The notes below the pieces were generated by a model. It worked only from the letters and a program-made list of their open reading frames with translations, did no database searches and was not told where the DNA came from. A DNA stretch of 64,000 bases from Levilactobacillus senmaizukei DSM 21775 = NBRC 103853 (GTDB taxonomy: Bacteria > Bacillota > Bacilli > Lactobacillales > Lactobacillaceae), in assembly GCF_001592085.1 (NCBI RefSeq), contig NZ_BCWD01000002.1, positions 1 to 64,000 of the forward strand, in the 5' to 3' direction. Made by a program: the position numbers and the translations under genes. Below, in pieces: positions 54,679-62,645 of the stretch. How positions within the stretch are numbered: position 1 is the stretch's first letter; each line of letters opens with the position of its first letter.

Positions 54679-56499
54679 ATGTCAAAATTAGTTCGCCGGC
54701 TCGTTCTAGCTGGCCTCACATTAAGTTTACTTGGTGGTATCGTCACACCAACACTGGCTCAAGCAGCAACAACTACGCCGGCCACTACTGATACAACGGA
54801 GCCTCAAGACTCTGTCAATTATCAATTTGCATCGATTCAGGCGCCTTACAATCGGATCACCGATGAACAAGGTCAGACGACCAAGGTTCCTTGGTATCCA
54901 GGGACATCTACGAATCCTTTTCCCCAGAGCTATGCTTCCTCGGATGTAAAAGTCGAACTTTCTTTACCGTTCGTCAAATATGATGATCCTGAAACTTCGA
55001 CACCTCGCTTTATCGCGCGTGGAATGCTGAGCCTCGCCAAGGATGGGGTAAGCGTCGATCCGGATGAATCCTTAGCGGAATACCTAGCACCGCGTAATGG
55101 TTATAGTAGCTCCTTCAGTCCGGATGACTTAACAACCTACTTTACCAATTATTCTTACGTCTATTCATGGCTTTATAAGGTCGCGGCACAAACAAAACTT
55201 GGTACACGCAGCTATAGTGATATCAAAAAGGACCTCAATGGCAACGTCATGGAAAAGTTAGCGGAAATGGAGGATATCTATTCAGCAATTCCAATGACTG
55301 AGGGCATGAGCAACTATCTTGGCAAAACCGCAGCCGACTTTAAGGTAACTGCCTCCCAAATTCTTAAAAGTGAATCCATGATATTCCTAACCGATTCAAC
55401 CGAACGACTGGCTCGATTAGACCCTCAAGCCTCAGCAGACAAGGAGCGTGATCTACTCAAGCAACCCGTCAAGAGTTTTATTATCCCACAAAAAGATAGT
55501 AGCGATCCCGAGAGAACGACTTACATCGCTGACGGCCAATTAAGCACCATCGCATCGCCAAACTGTTTCGTCTTTAAGGCCGCCACACCAGCAACAATGC
55601 CCAGCGCTACCAGCCACCCTGTCACCGTCCACTATGTCGACGACCAAGGCAAGACCTTGAAGCCGGACAAAACATTAACGGGTTCCCTGGGTGATAGCTA
55701 TAATGCGGAGCCACTTAACATCGCTGGCTACAAGCTGGTCAAGACGACCGGTGACGAATCCGGTAAATTTACCAGCGCCAAGCAAGCCGTTACCTACACC
55801 TATCGTAAGGTTGCGGCCGATGTTGCCGTTAAAAACAGCGTCGTTTATGCTACCAAGAAGATTGGCCTCTACAGGTCCCCAACTTTCAGTAAAAAAGCCC
55901 TTAAGACCATGTACGCCAAGAAGTCCCGGATGAACCGGCCCACGTTCAAGGTCATTGGCACCGCTACCTCGAAAAACGGCGTCAAGCGCTACAAGGTTAA
56001 GGATCTCAATGGTAAAGGGACCACCGGATACATCACGGCTAATGCCGGGTATGTGGCACCGCTCTACTATGCCAACCAGCCAACCAAAGTTACCGTGATC
56101 AATCCTAAGGGGCTCAATGCCTACTCAAAGAAGAATCTGACGCACAAGCGGTCGCATTACCAGCAAGGTCAAGTCCTCAGGGTTAAAAAGATTGTCAACC
56201 ATAACCTGACGACGCGCTTACAACTCAGTAACGGTAAATACGTCTCTGCCAACAAGAAGTTGGTCATCGCTGGCAAATATACGATGCCGAAGCACGTTCG
56301 GGCCAAGACGGGTATCAACCGTTATGGCACGGCTAACCTGACCAAGAGGAATAAGCATTTTGCTAAGGGCAAGACGCTTAAGGTTACCGGCTGGGCCTAC
56401 TCCAATGCCCACAATTTCCGTAAAGGCGACACGCTACGTTACCGAGTCTCTGGTGGCTATATCACGGGGAATAAGCGATTCGTGAGTCCTTTCAAGTAA
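54679..56499 (+). CDS. Secreted MucBP/DUF5776 protein, paralogue 3
   Basis: 606 residues with the same layout: signal peptide 1-31, its own N-terminal domain (about 35-310, ending A-S-P-N-C-F-V-F-K), one MucBP repeat (S-H-P-V-T-V-H-Y-V-D-D-Q-G-K-T-L), then DUF5776 to the basic end F-V-S-P-F-K. GAGGTG precedes the ATG at 54679. The C-terminal half is about as similar to paralogues 1 and 2 as they are to each other, the N-terminal part less so. It converges with the S-layer-type gene at a shared terminator. Confidence 0.9.
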   Translation: MSKLVRRLVLAGLTLSLLGGIVTPTLAQAATTTPATTDTTEPQDSVNYQFASIQAPYNRITDEQGQTTKVPWYPGTSTNPFPQSYASSDVKVELSLPFVKYDDPETSTPRFIARGMLSLAKDGVSVDPDESLAEYLAPRNGYSSSFSPDDLTTYFTNYSYVYSWLYKVAAQTKLGTRSYSDIKKDLNGNVMEKLAEMEDIYSAIPMTEGMSNYLGKTAADFKVTASQILKSESMIFLTDSTERLARLDPQASADKERDLLKQPVKSFIIPQKDSSDPERTTYIADGQLSTIASPNCFVFKAATPATMPSATSHPVTVHYVDDQGKTLKPDKTLTGSLGDSYNAEPLNIAGYKLVKTTGDESGKFTSAKQAVTYTYRKVAADVAVKNSVVYATKKIGLYRSPTFSKKALKTMYAKKSRMNRPTFKVIGTATSKNGVKRYKVKDLNGKGTTGYITANAGYVAPLYYANQPTKVTVINPKGLNAYSKKNLTHKRSHYQQGQVLRVKKIVNHNLTTRLQLSNGKYVSANKKLVIAGKYTMPKHVRAKTGINRYGTANLTKRNKHFAKGKTLKVTGWAYSNAHNFRKGDTLRYRVSGGYITGNKRFVSPFK

Positions 56500-56516
56500 A
56501 AATTAATTAAAACAAA

Positions 56517-56558
56517 TAAAAACGACGGTCAAAACCAAATTGGTTTTGACCGCCGTTT
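56517..56558. terminator. Bidirectional terminator between paralogue 3 and the S-layer-type gene
   Basis: ACGGTCAAAACC and GGTTTTGACCG arms with T-runs on both sides, suiting convergent transcription. Confidence 0.9.
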
Positions 56559-56571
56559 CGTTTAATTCAAA

Positions 56572-57966
56572 TTAGTTCTTGGCAGCTGCAGCAGCTGGCG
56601 TAACGTATGCATTTGAATCAGGAATCGTGGTTGCGTTGGCTGGGGAAGTCCCAGTCTTAGTTTCGGCCGTGTAGAAGGCCTTAGTTGGCGTACCGTAAGT
56701 CCCGGCAATCGTGCTGGATAACGTGTAAACCGTGTAAACATCAACGGCAGATTGACTATTGCTGGACTTGTAGTTAGGCGTGTACAACTTCGTCAAAGCA
56801 GAATTCGTCAAGAATGCCTTGGAAGTTGCGGCGGTGAAGTCTAAGCCTTCAGCACCAGTAAAGGCACTGGCGGCTGGGAAGACAACCGTGTCAGGTGCGG
56901 CAGTAGCGCCGGCAGTGTAAGCCTTCAGTGGTGAAGCGGCAACAGACAAGTCACCGTTACCATTAGTTTGGTAGAAGCTGAAGGTTGAGGCCTTGTTGTC
57001 GCGAGTCGTGACGAACAGGTCGATCGTGTCACCGGTCTTAGCGTTGGCTAAGGCACTTTGGTTCATGGTGTCACCAGCAGTGTACTTGTAACCAGTACCC
57101 TTCAGTAAAGCATTACCCCAGTTATCGTCAGCAGCCTTGACAGCAGCAGTCGCAACGGACGTCCCCGTCTTAGTTGCAGGTGCAGTCGTGCCATCAGCGT
57201 TCAACTTATTCAGAACCGTTGAGCTAACCGTTGTACCAGTCGTAGTCTTGAAGTTAACCTTAACGTCGGTTGCATCGTTGAATGATGATGCAGGAAGCTT
57301 GTCGGTAACGGCCTTGTAGTAAATCCAACCTTTAACGGAAGGATGAGCGGCGTCGGTTACGTAGTAGTACATTGAACCTTCACGCGTCTTAGTAGCGGCT
57401 GCGGTGATCTTCAACGTATCGTTAGCGTATGGCTTCGTGTCCTTAACCGACTTCGTTGCCTTGTATTGGGTGTACTTTGGTGCACTCCAGGTCACATTGC
57501 TGGTACCAGGCTTCGTGAAGTAAACGGTCGTGTTCGTAGGTAAGTTACGGTCACGCGTCGTGGAAGACTTCTTGATCCCACCGGCGAAAGTCCCAGCCTT
57601 CTTACCACCGTAGATGTAACCACGGTATTTACCATTCATGGAAACAACCTTGTAGTAAACGGCACCCTTGTTCGTAACCTTTTGGTAGTAGGCACGGAAG
57701 TAGTCCGAAGACTTAGCTGAACCAGCTAACTTCTTCATAGTCTTCTTAGACGCAACGGTCTTAGCACCCTTAACAGTCCCAGGCTTCGTGAACAAAGCGT
57801 TCTTACCATTTGGTTGAACGTTACGAGTCGTTGGGTCAGTATTTAAGGTCTTGCTGGAAACAACCTTGGCTTTAGAAGCTGCATTGGCAGTAGATACCGT
57901 GGCAACGGCACCTAAACTCAAAGCGGCCAAACCAAGATACAATGATTTAGATAAACGAGATTGCAT
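56572..57966 (-). CDS. S-layer-type surface protein (Levilactobacillus SlpA-like)
   Basis: 464 residues. The signal peptide M-Q-S-R-L-S-K-S-L-Y-L-G-L-A-A-L-S-L-G-A... to A-N-A-A (about 30) and the following T-L-N-T-D-P-T-T-R-N-V-Q and N-A-L-F-T-K-P-G-T-V-K-G-A-K-T-V-A-S-K blocks resemble Levilactobacillus brevis S-layer precursors. The N-terminal 200 residues (Y-F-R-A-Y-Y-Q, K-Y-R-G-Y-I-Y-G-G-K) are basic and should bind the wall; the C-terminal part is Ala/Thr/Lys rich and would form the lattice. AGAGGAG precedes the ATG at 57966. Biased codon use (GTT, AAG, ACC) suggests strong expression. An S-layer or S-layer-associated role is inferred. Confidence 0.82.
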   Translation of the reverse strand: MQSRLSKSLYLGLAALSLGAVATVSTANAASKAKVVSSKTLNTDPTTRNVQPNGKNALFTKPGTVKGAKTVASKKTMKKLAGSAKSSDYFRAYYQKVTNKGAVYYKVVSMNGKYRGYIYGGKKAGTFAGGIKKSSTTRDRNLPTNTTVYFTKPGTSNVTWSAPKYTQYKATKSVKDTKPYANDTLKITAAATKTREGSMYYYVTDAAHPSVKGWIYYKAVTDKLPASSFNDATDVKVNFKTTTGTTVSSTVLNKLNADGTTAPATKTGTSVATAAVKAADDNWGNALLKGTGYKYTAGDTMNQSALANAKTGDTIDLFVTTRDNKASTFSFYQTNGNGDLSVAASPLKAYTAGATAAPDTVVFPAASAFTGAEGLDFTAATSKAFLTNSALTKLYTPNYKSSNSQSAVDVYTVYTLSSTIAGTYGTPTKAFYTAETKTGTSPANATTIPDSNAYVTPAAAAAKN

Positions 57967-58008
57967 ATGTGTTTGCTCCTCTGGAATAAGTAATTTTATA
58001 ACGAATCT

Positions 58009-58017
58009 AGTATACCA
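58009..58017 (-). promoter_or_regulatory. Extended -10 of the S-layer-type gene
   Basis: TGGTATACT on the minus strand, 43 bases before the start codon; no good -35 is visible. Confidence 0.5.
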
Positions 58018-58136
58018 GAGAATGGTGTGGTTCGGGTGGTTTAAGGTTAATTTAATGAAGTAACTTTAGATTATCGTTATTCTAAAGAATATCGAATTAC
58101 TTAAGATTAATGTGCCCTTAAGGAAGGTCAACTTAC

Positions 58137-58165
58137 TTGCATTCATCCCCCACCGGGTCTACACT
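58137..58165 (+). promoter_or_regulatory. Promoter of a small structured RNA
   Basis: -35 TTGCAT (58137-58142), 17-base spacer, -10 TACACT (58160-58165). Confidence 0.75.
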
Positions 58166-58171
58166 GCACTT

Positions 58172-58302
58172 ATTAAATGAAAGGGGGTGATGCTTTTTGG
58201 CAACAGGAAATTGTCGCCTTAAGGTTATCGCTTCCGTGGAGAACGGAAACGATTAACTTCTTTAAGGCAAGGCCCGGCGAAATCATTCGTCGGGCCTTTT
58301 GT
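58172..58302 (+). ncRNA. Short structured transcript with possible leader peptide
   Basis: A plus-strand RNA of about 130 nt from the promoter at 58137-58165 to the terminator at 58270-58302. A strong ribosome binding site (AAAGGGGGTG at 58180-58189) precedes a TTG-started 19-codon frame (M-A-T-G-N-C-R-L-K-V-I-A-S-V-E-N-G-N-D). The middle folds into a long hairpin: GCCTTAAG/TTTAAGGC with inner ATCG/CGAT and TCCGT/ACGGA. It may be a small peptide gene, an attenuator-like leader or a regulatory RNA. Confidence 0.55.
58270..58302 (+). terminator. Intrinsic terminator of the small RNA
   Basis: AGGCCCGGCGAA and TTCGTCGGGCCTTTT arms with a TTTTG tail. Confidence 0.92.
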
Positions 58303-58320
58303 TATGCCAGAGTGTGAGTA

Positions 58321-58413
58321 CCAGCGGTTAACTGCTGAGCATTAACGTCGACAGGGTGGAAATCCCGGGCTTGGATTTCTGGCCTGTCGGGGTTAAGCGG
58401 AGGCAGTTGCTGG
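58321..58413 (+). repeat. Long nested hairpin of unknown role
   Basis: Five collinear paired blocks: CCAGC/GCTGG, AACTGC/GCAGTT, TTAAC/GTTAA, CGACAGG/CCTGTCG and GGAAATCC/GGATTTC, closing on a 7-base loop. An alternative outer pairing AGCGGTT (58323-58329) / AACCGCT (about 58441) also exists. The fold is far better than chance and unrelated in sequence to the 13-copy family. Confidence 0.6.
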
Positions 58414-58502
58414 TGCGAACACGTTTCGGCTACACTGCCGTCAACCGCTCCACCCACTCCCTAAATCAGTTTTCCTTTTCTGCCTCTTTAGTTAAAGCTC
58501 AC

Positions 58503-58551
58503 AAAAAAGCAGTGACTCCCCACCTAAACGAGGGTGGTGAGTCACTGCTTT
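58503..58551. terminator. Strong hairpin terminator, T-tails on both strands
   Basis: AAAGCAGTGACTC and GAGTCACTGCTTT with inner CCACC/GGTGG arms. On the minus strand TTTTTTG follows. It ends the structured minus-strand transcript beyond the aminotransferase gene. Confidence 0.9.
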
Positions 58552-58730
58552 CAAATCTTCACGCTTCTTCAGCCAACGAGCACTAACGGGTTCACCCTGA
58601 ACGATGTGGGTTTCCCCCAAGAGAGGACAATAACCCTGCGATAATTGCAGAGGCGTGTATACAGGAGATACAGACTCTAACAACTCATTGACCGGTAAGC
58701 GTGATCCATCTACCAATTACCGCAGGTTAT
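58552..58730 (-). ncRNA. Candidate structured RNA (rod-like, 6S-like shape)
   Basis: On the minus strand TCACGCTT (58704-58697) pairs with AAGCGTGA (58566-58559), and GGTCAATGAGT (58693-58683) with GCTCGTTGGCT (58581-58571, several G-U pairs). They enclose an asymmetric internal region with CTGC-GCAG and GTTC-AGGGT-GAAC hairpins. A rod with a large bubble and a terminator resembles 6S RNA, but I do not see a proper promoter, and it may be a 3' untranslated region of the aminotransferase gene. Confidence 0.4.
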
Positions 58731-58759
58731 ACTTTTGCTTTGTCCTAAATCTTCCATGA

Positions 58760-59974
58760 CTATTTCAGTGCTTCCACGTCATGCAACGCACTCTTCACGG
58801 CATCCCCCAGCCGATGCATCCCATCGTCAATCACAGCTGGCGTGAGGCCGCTGAAACACAGCCGCATGCCGTTATGAACGTCGCGGTAAGGATAGAAGTT
58901 CGTGGCGGGCACGTAGTTAATATGGGCGTGCGGTTGAATGTCGCTCAACAGCAATTTGCCCGCATCGATGCCCTCCGGCAAGGTGACCCAGTCGAAGAAC
59001 CCCCCGGTTGGCCGGGTGAAGGTCACTTCATCCGGGAAGTAGTCTTCCAGCCCCGTAATCATGGCGGCACATTGCCGCTTGTAGTGGTCCTTCAAGACCG
59101 TCACGTGGGCATCCAGGTCATTATGCGTCATGTAGGCGTCAATCGCCGCATGAATCACGCCGCAAGCTTCCAGGTCGGCGGCTTGCCGCATCTTGAAGAT
59201 GGCATCGAACAGCTCCCCGTCCGCCACCAGCCAGCCGGTCCGCAGTTCGGGCATCAAGATCTTCGACATGCTGGAGATGAAGACCACCCGTCCTTGGGTA
59301 TCGAAACTCTTGATAGCTGGCAAGGGTGAGGCCACATAATCGAGGTCCCGATACGGTGAATCTTCTATAATAATAAAGTCATATTTGTTGGCAAGGTTTA
59401 CCAGGGCTTCCCGCTTGGTGACGCTCATGGTAATCCCGGTTGGATTGTGGAAGTCCGGCACCGTGTAGAGAAGCTTAATCCCCGGGTGACGCTTCAAGGT
59501 ATCTTCTAAGGCGTTCAGGTCCAGCCCATCGGGTTCCAGGCCCACGGCATGATAGTTGGGTTCATAGATGTCAAAGGCCGCTAAGGCGCCCACGTAGGCC
59601 GGTGTTTCGACCACGATATCATCGCCAGGGTTCAGGACGGCCTTGGCCACCAGGTCAATGGCTTGTTGACCACCGACGGTCAACAAAATATTGGCCGCCG
59701 TCGTGTGAACGTTGCCCCATTTGCCAATCCGCGCCGCTAATTTTGCCCGCAGACTATCATTACCGGCAACCGATTGATATTGAAAAAGATGCGGTCCCTT
59801 GTCGTCGATGGCGTCGCTGAAGGCCCGCTTCATGGCCGCCACTGGGAAGAGACTTTCGTTAGGACTGCCGGCCGCAAAGGACACCGCGCTGGGATCCGTG
59901 TCATTTATAAACAAGCCGCTTAACGCTGACGGGCGATCAGGATTAACCCGCGTTGCGAAGATATCTGTCATCAT
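58760..59974 (-). CDS. PLP-dependent aminotransferase (class I/II)
   Basis: A 404-residue aminotransferase of the fold-type I group, MocR-like without an HTH (2-aminoadipate/aromatic type). The ATG at 59974 (M-M-T-D-I-F) follows AAAGGTG by eight bases; a GTG three codons upstream is less suited. S-F-A-A-G-S-P is the substrate-side N-terminal block; G-G-Q-Q-A and N-P-T-G-I are typical PLP-fold contacts. S-S-M-S-K is the Schiff-base lysine site (around residue 230). It is divergent from a LysR regulator, which probably controls it. The substrate cannot be deduced. Confidence 0.88.
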   Translation of the reverse strand: MMTDIFATRVNPDRPSALSGLFINDTDPSAVSFAAGSPNESLFPVAAMKRAFSDAIDDKGPHLFQYQSVAGNDSLRAKLAARIGKWGNVHTTAANILLTVGGQQAIDLVAKAVLNPGDDIVVETPAYVGALAAFDIYEPNYHAVGLEPDGLDLNALEDTLKRHPGIKLLYTVPDFHNPTGITMSVTKREALVNLANKYDFIIIEDSPYRDLDYVASPLPAIKSFDTQGRVVFISSMSKILMPELRTGWLVADGELFDAIFKMRQAADLEACGVIHAAIDAYMTHNDLDAHVTVLKDHYKRQCAAMITGLEDYFPDEVTFTRPTGGFFDWVTLPEGIDAGKLLLSDIQPHAHINYVPATNFYPYRDVHNGMRLCFSGLTPAVIDDGMHRLGDAVKSALHDVEALK

Positions 59975-60020
59975 ACCGCTCACACCTTTCTGGTTGACCC
60001 CCTCCGGTCGAACCGTTGAC

Positions 60021-60035
60021 TAGGCTTTCTGCCTA
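60021..60035. promoter_or_regulatory. LysR-type operator candidate
   Basis: TAGGC-N5-GCCTA, a perfect inverted repeat between the divergent aminotransferase and LysR genes. Size and position suit a LysR recognition site. Confidence 0.5.
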
Positions 60036-60134
60036 TTGGGGTTTATGATAAGATACCAGTAAGAGAAACGCCGTTACGGCGATCTAAAAGTTCGCCGTTG
60101 GAAAGTCATTCAACCTAACCAAGGAGGTGCCCCG

Positions 60135-61049
60135 TTGTTACCATTTGCTTACCGCGTCTTTCAGGCCATTGTGCATGAACATACCTTTTACCGCGCGGCT
60201 CAGACGCTGAACGTGACGCCTTCAGCGATCAGTCATTCCGTCAATCAACTTGAAAAAGAACTCGGCTTCCCCCTCTTCATCCGTAATCGCACGGGGGTCG
60301 AACTCACGCCGGACGGCCAATCCGTCCTGCCCTTATTGCAGGCGGTCATTAACGCCGAAGACCGGCTCCAACAAGCCGCTTCTAACATCAACGGCTTAAA
60401 CGCCGGTAACGTCCGCCTCGGTGCCTTCTCCTCCGTGTGCCTGACCTGGTTGCCCCCCATCATTCGTCAATTCAAGCGGGACTTTCCGCAAATTGGCGTG
60501 GATTTGGAACAGGCCAGCTTCAGTGAAATCACGGCGGCGGTCAAAGTCGGTCGACTAGACATTGGCCTCTCCGCTTTGCCGGTGGCCGAAAAGCTCACGG
60601 TGATTCCCCTCATTAAAGACGAAATCTATTGCATCACCCCACAAGAATTCAAGCCGGCCAACGGCAAGACCATTACCGCGGTCGACCTGCGTGGTCAAAG
60701 CTTCATTCTCCAACGAGGCGACTATGATAAGGACACCAAGGCGGCGCTGGACCACTACGAGATTCGCAGTAACGCGCTGCGCTTCTCGATTGACGACCAA
60801 TCCATCCTCGCGATGGTCGAGGCCGGCATGGGCATGGGCATCTTACCCGAATTGGCGCTGGAACGCTTAAGTGGTCAGGTCAACGTCTATCCCTTCGACG
60901 AACAATTCTTCCGGACAATCTGTTTGGTGGTCAACGGCGAACAGGCCAAAGCCCCTTCAACCGCCCAGATGATTGCCGCCATCGAGAACTACGTGGACAC
61001 GAAGTACCCGGACCGGGTGCTGACACGGACAGCGAGTGCGGAAGCCTAA
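60135..61049 (+). CDS. LysR family transcriptional regulator
   Basis: A 304-residue LTTR. The N-terminal HTH reads T-L-N-V-T-P-S-A-I-S-H-S-V-N-Q-L-E-K-E-L-G-F-P-L-F-I-R, and the C-terminal part is a periplasmic-binding-protein-like effector domain. The start is TTG at 60135, seven bases after AAGGAGG. It is divergent from the aminotransferase, the classical LTTR arrangement, so it likely controls that gene and itself. A terminator follows. Confidence 0.93.
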   Translation: MLPFAYRVFQAIVHEHTFYRAAQTLNVTPSAISHSVNQLEKELGFPLFIRNRTGVELTPDGQSVLPLLQAVINAEDRLQQAASNINGLNAGNVRLGAFSSVCLTWLPPIIRQFKRDFPQIGVDLEQASFSEITAAVKVGRLDIGLSALPVAEKLTVIPLIKDEIYCITPQEFKPANGKTITAVDLRGQSFILQRGDYDKDTKAALDHYEIRSNALRFSIDDQSILAMVEAGMGMGILPELALERLSGQVNVYPFDEQFFRTICLVVNGEQAKAPSTAQMIAAIENYVDTKYPDRVLTRTASAEA

Positions 61050-61114
61050 GTTGGACTAATTTTCCCGTACAGCTCTGACTTAGCTGACTAATCCAGAACT
61101 TATACAATAACAAC

Positions 61115-61160
61115 TAAAGGTTACAAGTCTGCTTTTTCGTCAGGCTTGCAACCTTTTTTG
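61115..61160 (+). terminator. Intrinsic terminator of the LysR gene
   Basis: AAAGGTT-CAAG and CTTG-AACCTTTTTT arms with a T-tail. Confidence 0.85.
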
Positions 61161-61256
61161 ACTTTCTATAGTGATATTGACCGTTTCCAACATTCATGAT
61201 TGTTAACGGCATGGTCTACGTTACATGGATCTATTTTTCCTTATTGCTATCGTTCT

Positions 61257-61514
61257 CTATGCAGCTAGTGCCTGTTGCTGAATAGCCGTGGCATAATCTT
61301 TATTGATTGAGACCTGCCGTCCTTTCCATTCTGCTGAGTCATTAAACGCACTTTTATTAACTCTAAGTTTCAGTTTAATTGGCAGTCCCAAATTCCATTC
61401 ACAGTCCCAATCAATTTCAAGCAGAGTTGCTATAAACCGATCGAACCTTGGATCATTCACCAGTTCCTTGATAACAGCCTCTGTGTCCTTTAAATCAAAA
61501 TTGAACTTCGCCAT
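61257..61514 (-). CDS. Small hypothetical protein, 85 residues
   Basis: GAGGTGG precedes the ATG at 61514. The protein is soluble, with a helical N-terminus (D-T-E-A-V-I-K-E-L-V) and a central W-D-C-E-W-N-L-G-L-P-I-K-L-K-L-R strand pair. No family is recognised. Confidence 0.6.
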   Translation of the reverse strand: MAKFNFDLKDTEAVIKELVNDPRFDRFIATLLEIDWDCEWNLGLPIKLKLRVNKSAFNDSAEWKGRQVSINKDYATAIQQQALAA

Positions 61515-61813
61515 CTTTCCACCTCTTTAGTAACATGGATCATTCTCGTTGAAGTCTACCACGTGCACAACAGCAAGTGATCATAATGGCCTGAGAAATT
61601 ATTACCAGCCACCCGGACCAATCCATCCTGTAACACACGACGATTGACAAGTGCTTTTAATTAACAATAACTCTGTGTAACCTTCTCAAGTAGGGCTGCA
61701 GAAAGAGCCCATGACCACCGGTAATCCCACTTCGATAGAATATGACTTTGCGTGGCTTTTACCGTTAAGCCTGCTGCCAGTCACGCCATGGCTGAGACAT
61801 CGACCAATTGACA
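61515..61813. other. Intergenic region before repeat copy 13
   Basis: Promoter region of the 85-residue gene; no other supported feature. Confidence 0.35.
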
Positions 61814-61954
61814 GCCAGCGGTCGGCCCGGGCTCAGCCGTGGCACTGCCTTAGCGGAGGGAATTTCTCCGGTTAGGCAGAACCGACTTTTGAGACCGCCC
61901 TTTGGCTCAAAATCGGGTTCACCGCGTTCCAGCCCAGCGGGGCCGACGGCTGGC
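61814..61954 (-). repeat. Structured dispersed repeat, copy 13 (reverse)
   Basis: Left arm GCCAGCGGTCGGCCC, right arm GGGGCCGACGGCTGGC, complementary with one bulge. The internal hairpins are those of copy 3 (CTGCCTTA/TTAGGCAG; TTTTGAG/CTCAAAA). Confidence 0.9.
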
Positions 61955-62021
61955 GGGCAGCATTATCTAAGGTACCCAAACCCCAACCACACCCATGGCT
62001 TAGAAAACAAAAACCAACGCC

Positions 62022-62057
62022 AAACGCCCGGCTCTCTCACTGGAGAACCGGGCGTTC
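62022..62057 (-). terminator. Intrinsic terminator of the sigma-factor operon
   Basis: AACGCCCGG and CCGGGCGTT arms with inner TCTC/GAGA, and a T-rich stretch (TTGGTTTTTG) on the minus strand. Confidence 0.75.
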
Positions 62058-62090
62058 TTTGGTTGCGTCACCGTTCAGTGACAGGTGTAA

Positions 62091-62312
62091 TTAGACGACT
62101 GGTACCAGCGTCGTGGTGTTAGTGTCGACTAAGTCGGCCTTCACGGGTTCGGCGTATAAGTCAACGCCTTCCTTAGCGAAGAGCTTAGTAGCGGCCAACG
62201 TTTCCATAAAGTGTTGAATTTCCTTGGGCTGTAAGTCGGTGTTCACGTACTTCAAGCGCAAATGCTTGATCCGGGTGTCGGAACCTTTAAACGTCAATTC
62301 TAATGCTTTCAT
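62091..62312 (-). CDS. DUF2922 family protein
   Basis: 73 residues opening with M-K-A-L-E-L-T-F-K-G-S-D and ending T-T-L-V-P-V-V, the pattern of DUF2922 (a lactobacilli family of small proteins of unknown function). AAGGAAGG precedes the ATG at 62312. It is the last gene of the three-gene sigma operon; about 35 bp separate it from the DUF1659-like gene. Confidence 0.85.
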   Translation of the reverse strand: MKALELTFKGSDTRIKHLRLKYVNTDLQPKEIQHFMETLAATKLFAKEGVDLYAEPVKADLVDTNTTTLVPVV

Positions 62313-62347
62313 AAAGAACCTTCCTTTCGGGACTTAGTGGCGGACGA

Positions 62348-62545
62348 TTAAGCTAAGACGTTTTGGACCGTAACCAGGCCGCCTAAGAATGGCAAGCCGG
62401 TCAGACCGGATAAGGTGTTGCCGAAGTCTTCGACCTGCTTGGCCGTTGGATCTGCGACGGCATTGGCCATCGCAATCTTAACGGGGTGCACAGCGTCGGT
62501 ACCTAGGAGAAAAGTAATCGTGGTCTTCTTCCAATTCGTTTGCAT
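62348..62545 (-). CDS. DUF1659-like small protein, 65 residues
   Basis: ATG at 62545 (M-Q-T-N-W-K-K-T-T), after GAAGGGAG; the frame is open further upstream but lacks a site. The body T-I-T-F-L-L-G...V-K-I-A-M-A-N-A-V-A-D-P-T-A-K-Q-V-E-D-F-G-N-T-L-S-G-L-T-G matches the DUF1659 pattern seen beside DUF2922 in lactobacilli and bacilli. Unknown function. Confidence 0.75.
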   Translation of the reverse strand: MQTNWKKTTITFLLGTDAVHPVKIAMANAVADPTAKQVEDFGNTLSGLTGLPFLGGLVTVQNVLA

Positions 62546-62645
62546 GGTGGAGCTCCCTTCGTGAACCTGTTTTGGTAAGTGGTCGGCCAACCCTTACACT
62601 CCTACTAACGAAATCCGGGCCGATTTTTTCGCATGTTTTCGCAAA

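Noticed and set aside
58492-58716. 74-codon minus-strand frame over the structured region
   Set aside because: It runs straight through the terminator hairpin and the paired stems, and lacks a ribosome binding site; better explained as structured RNA.
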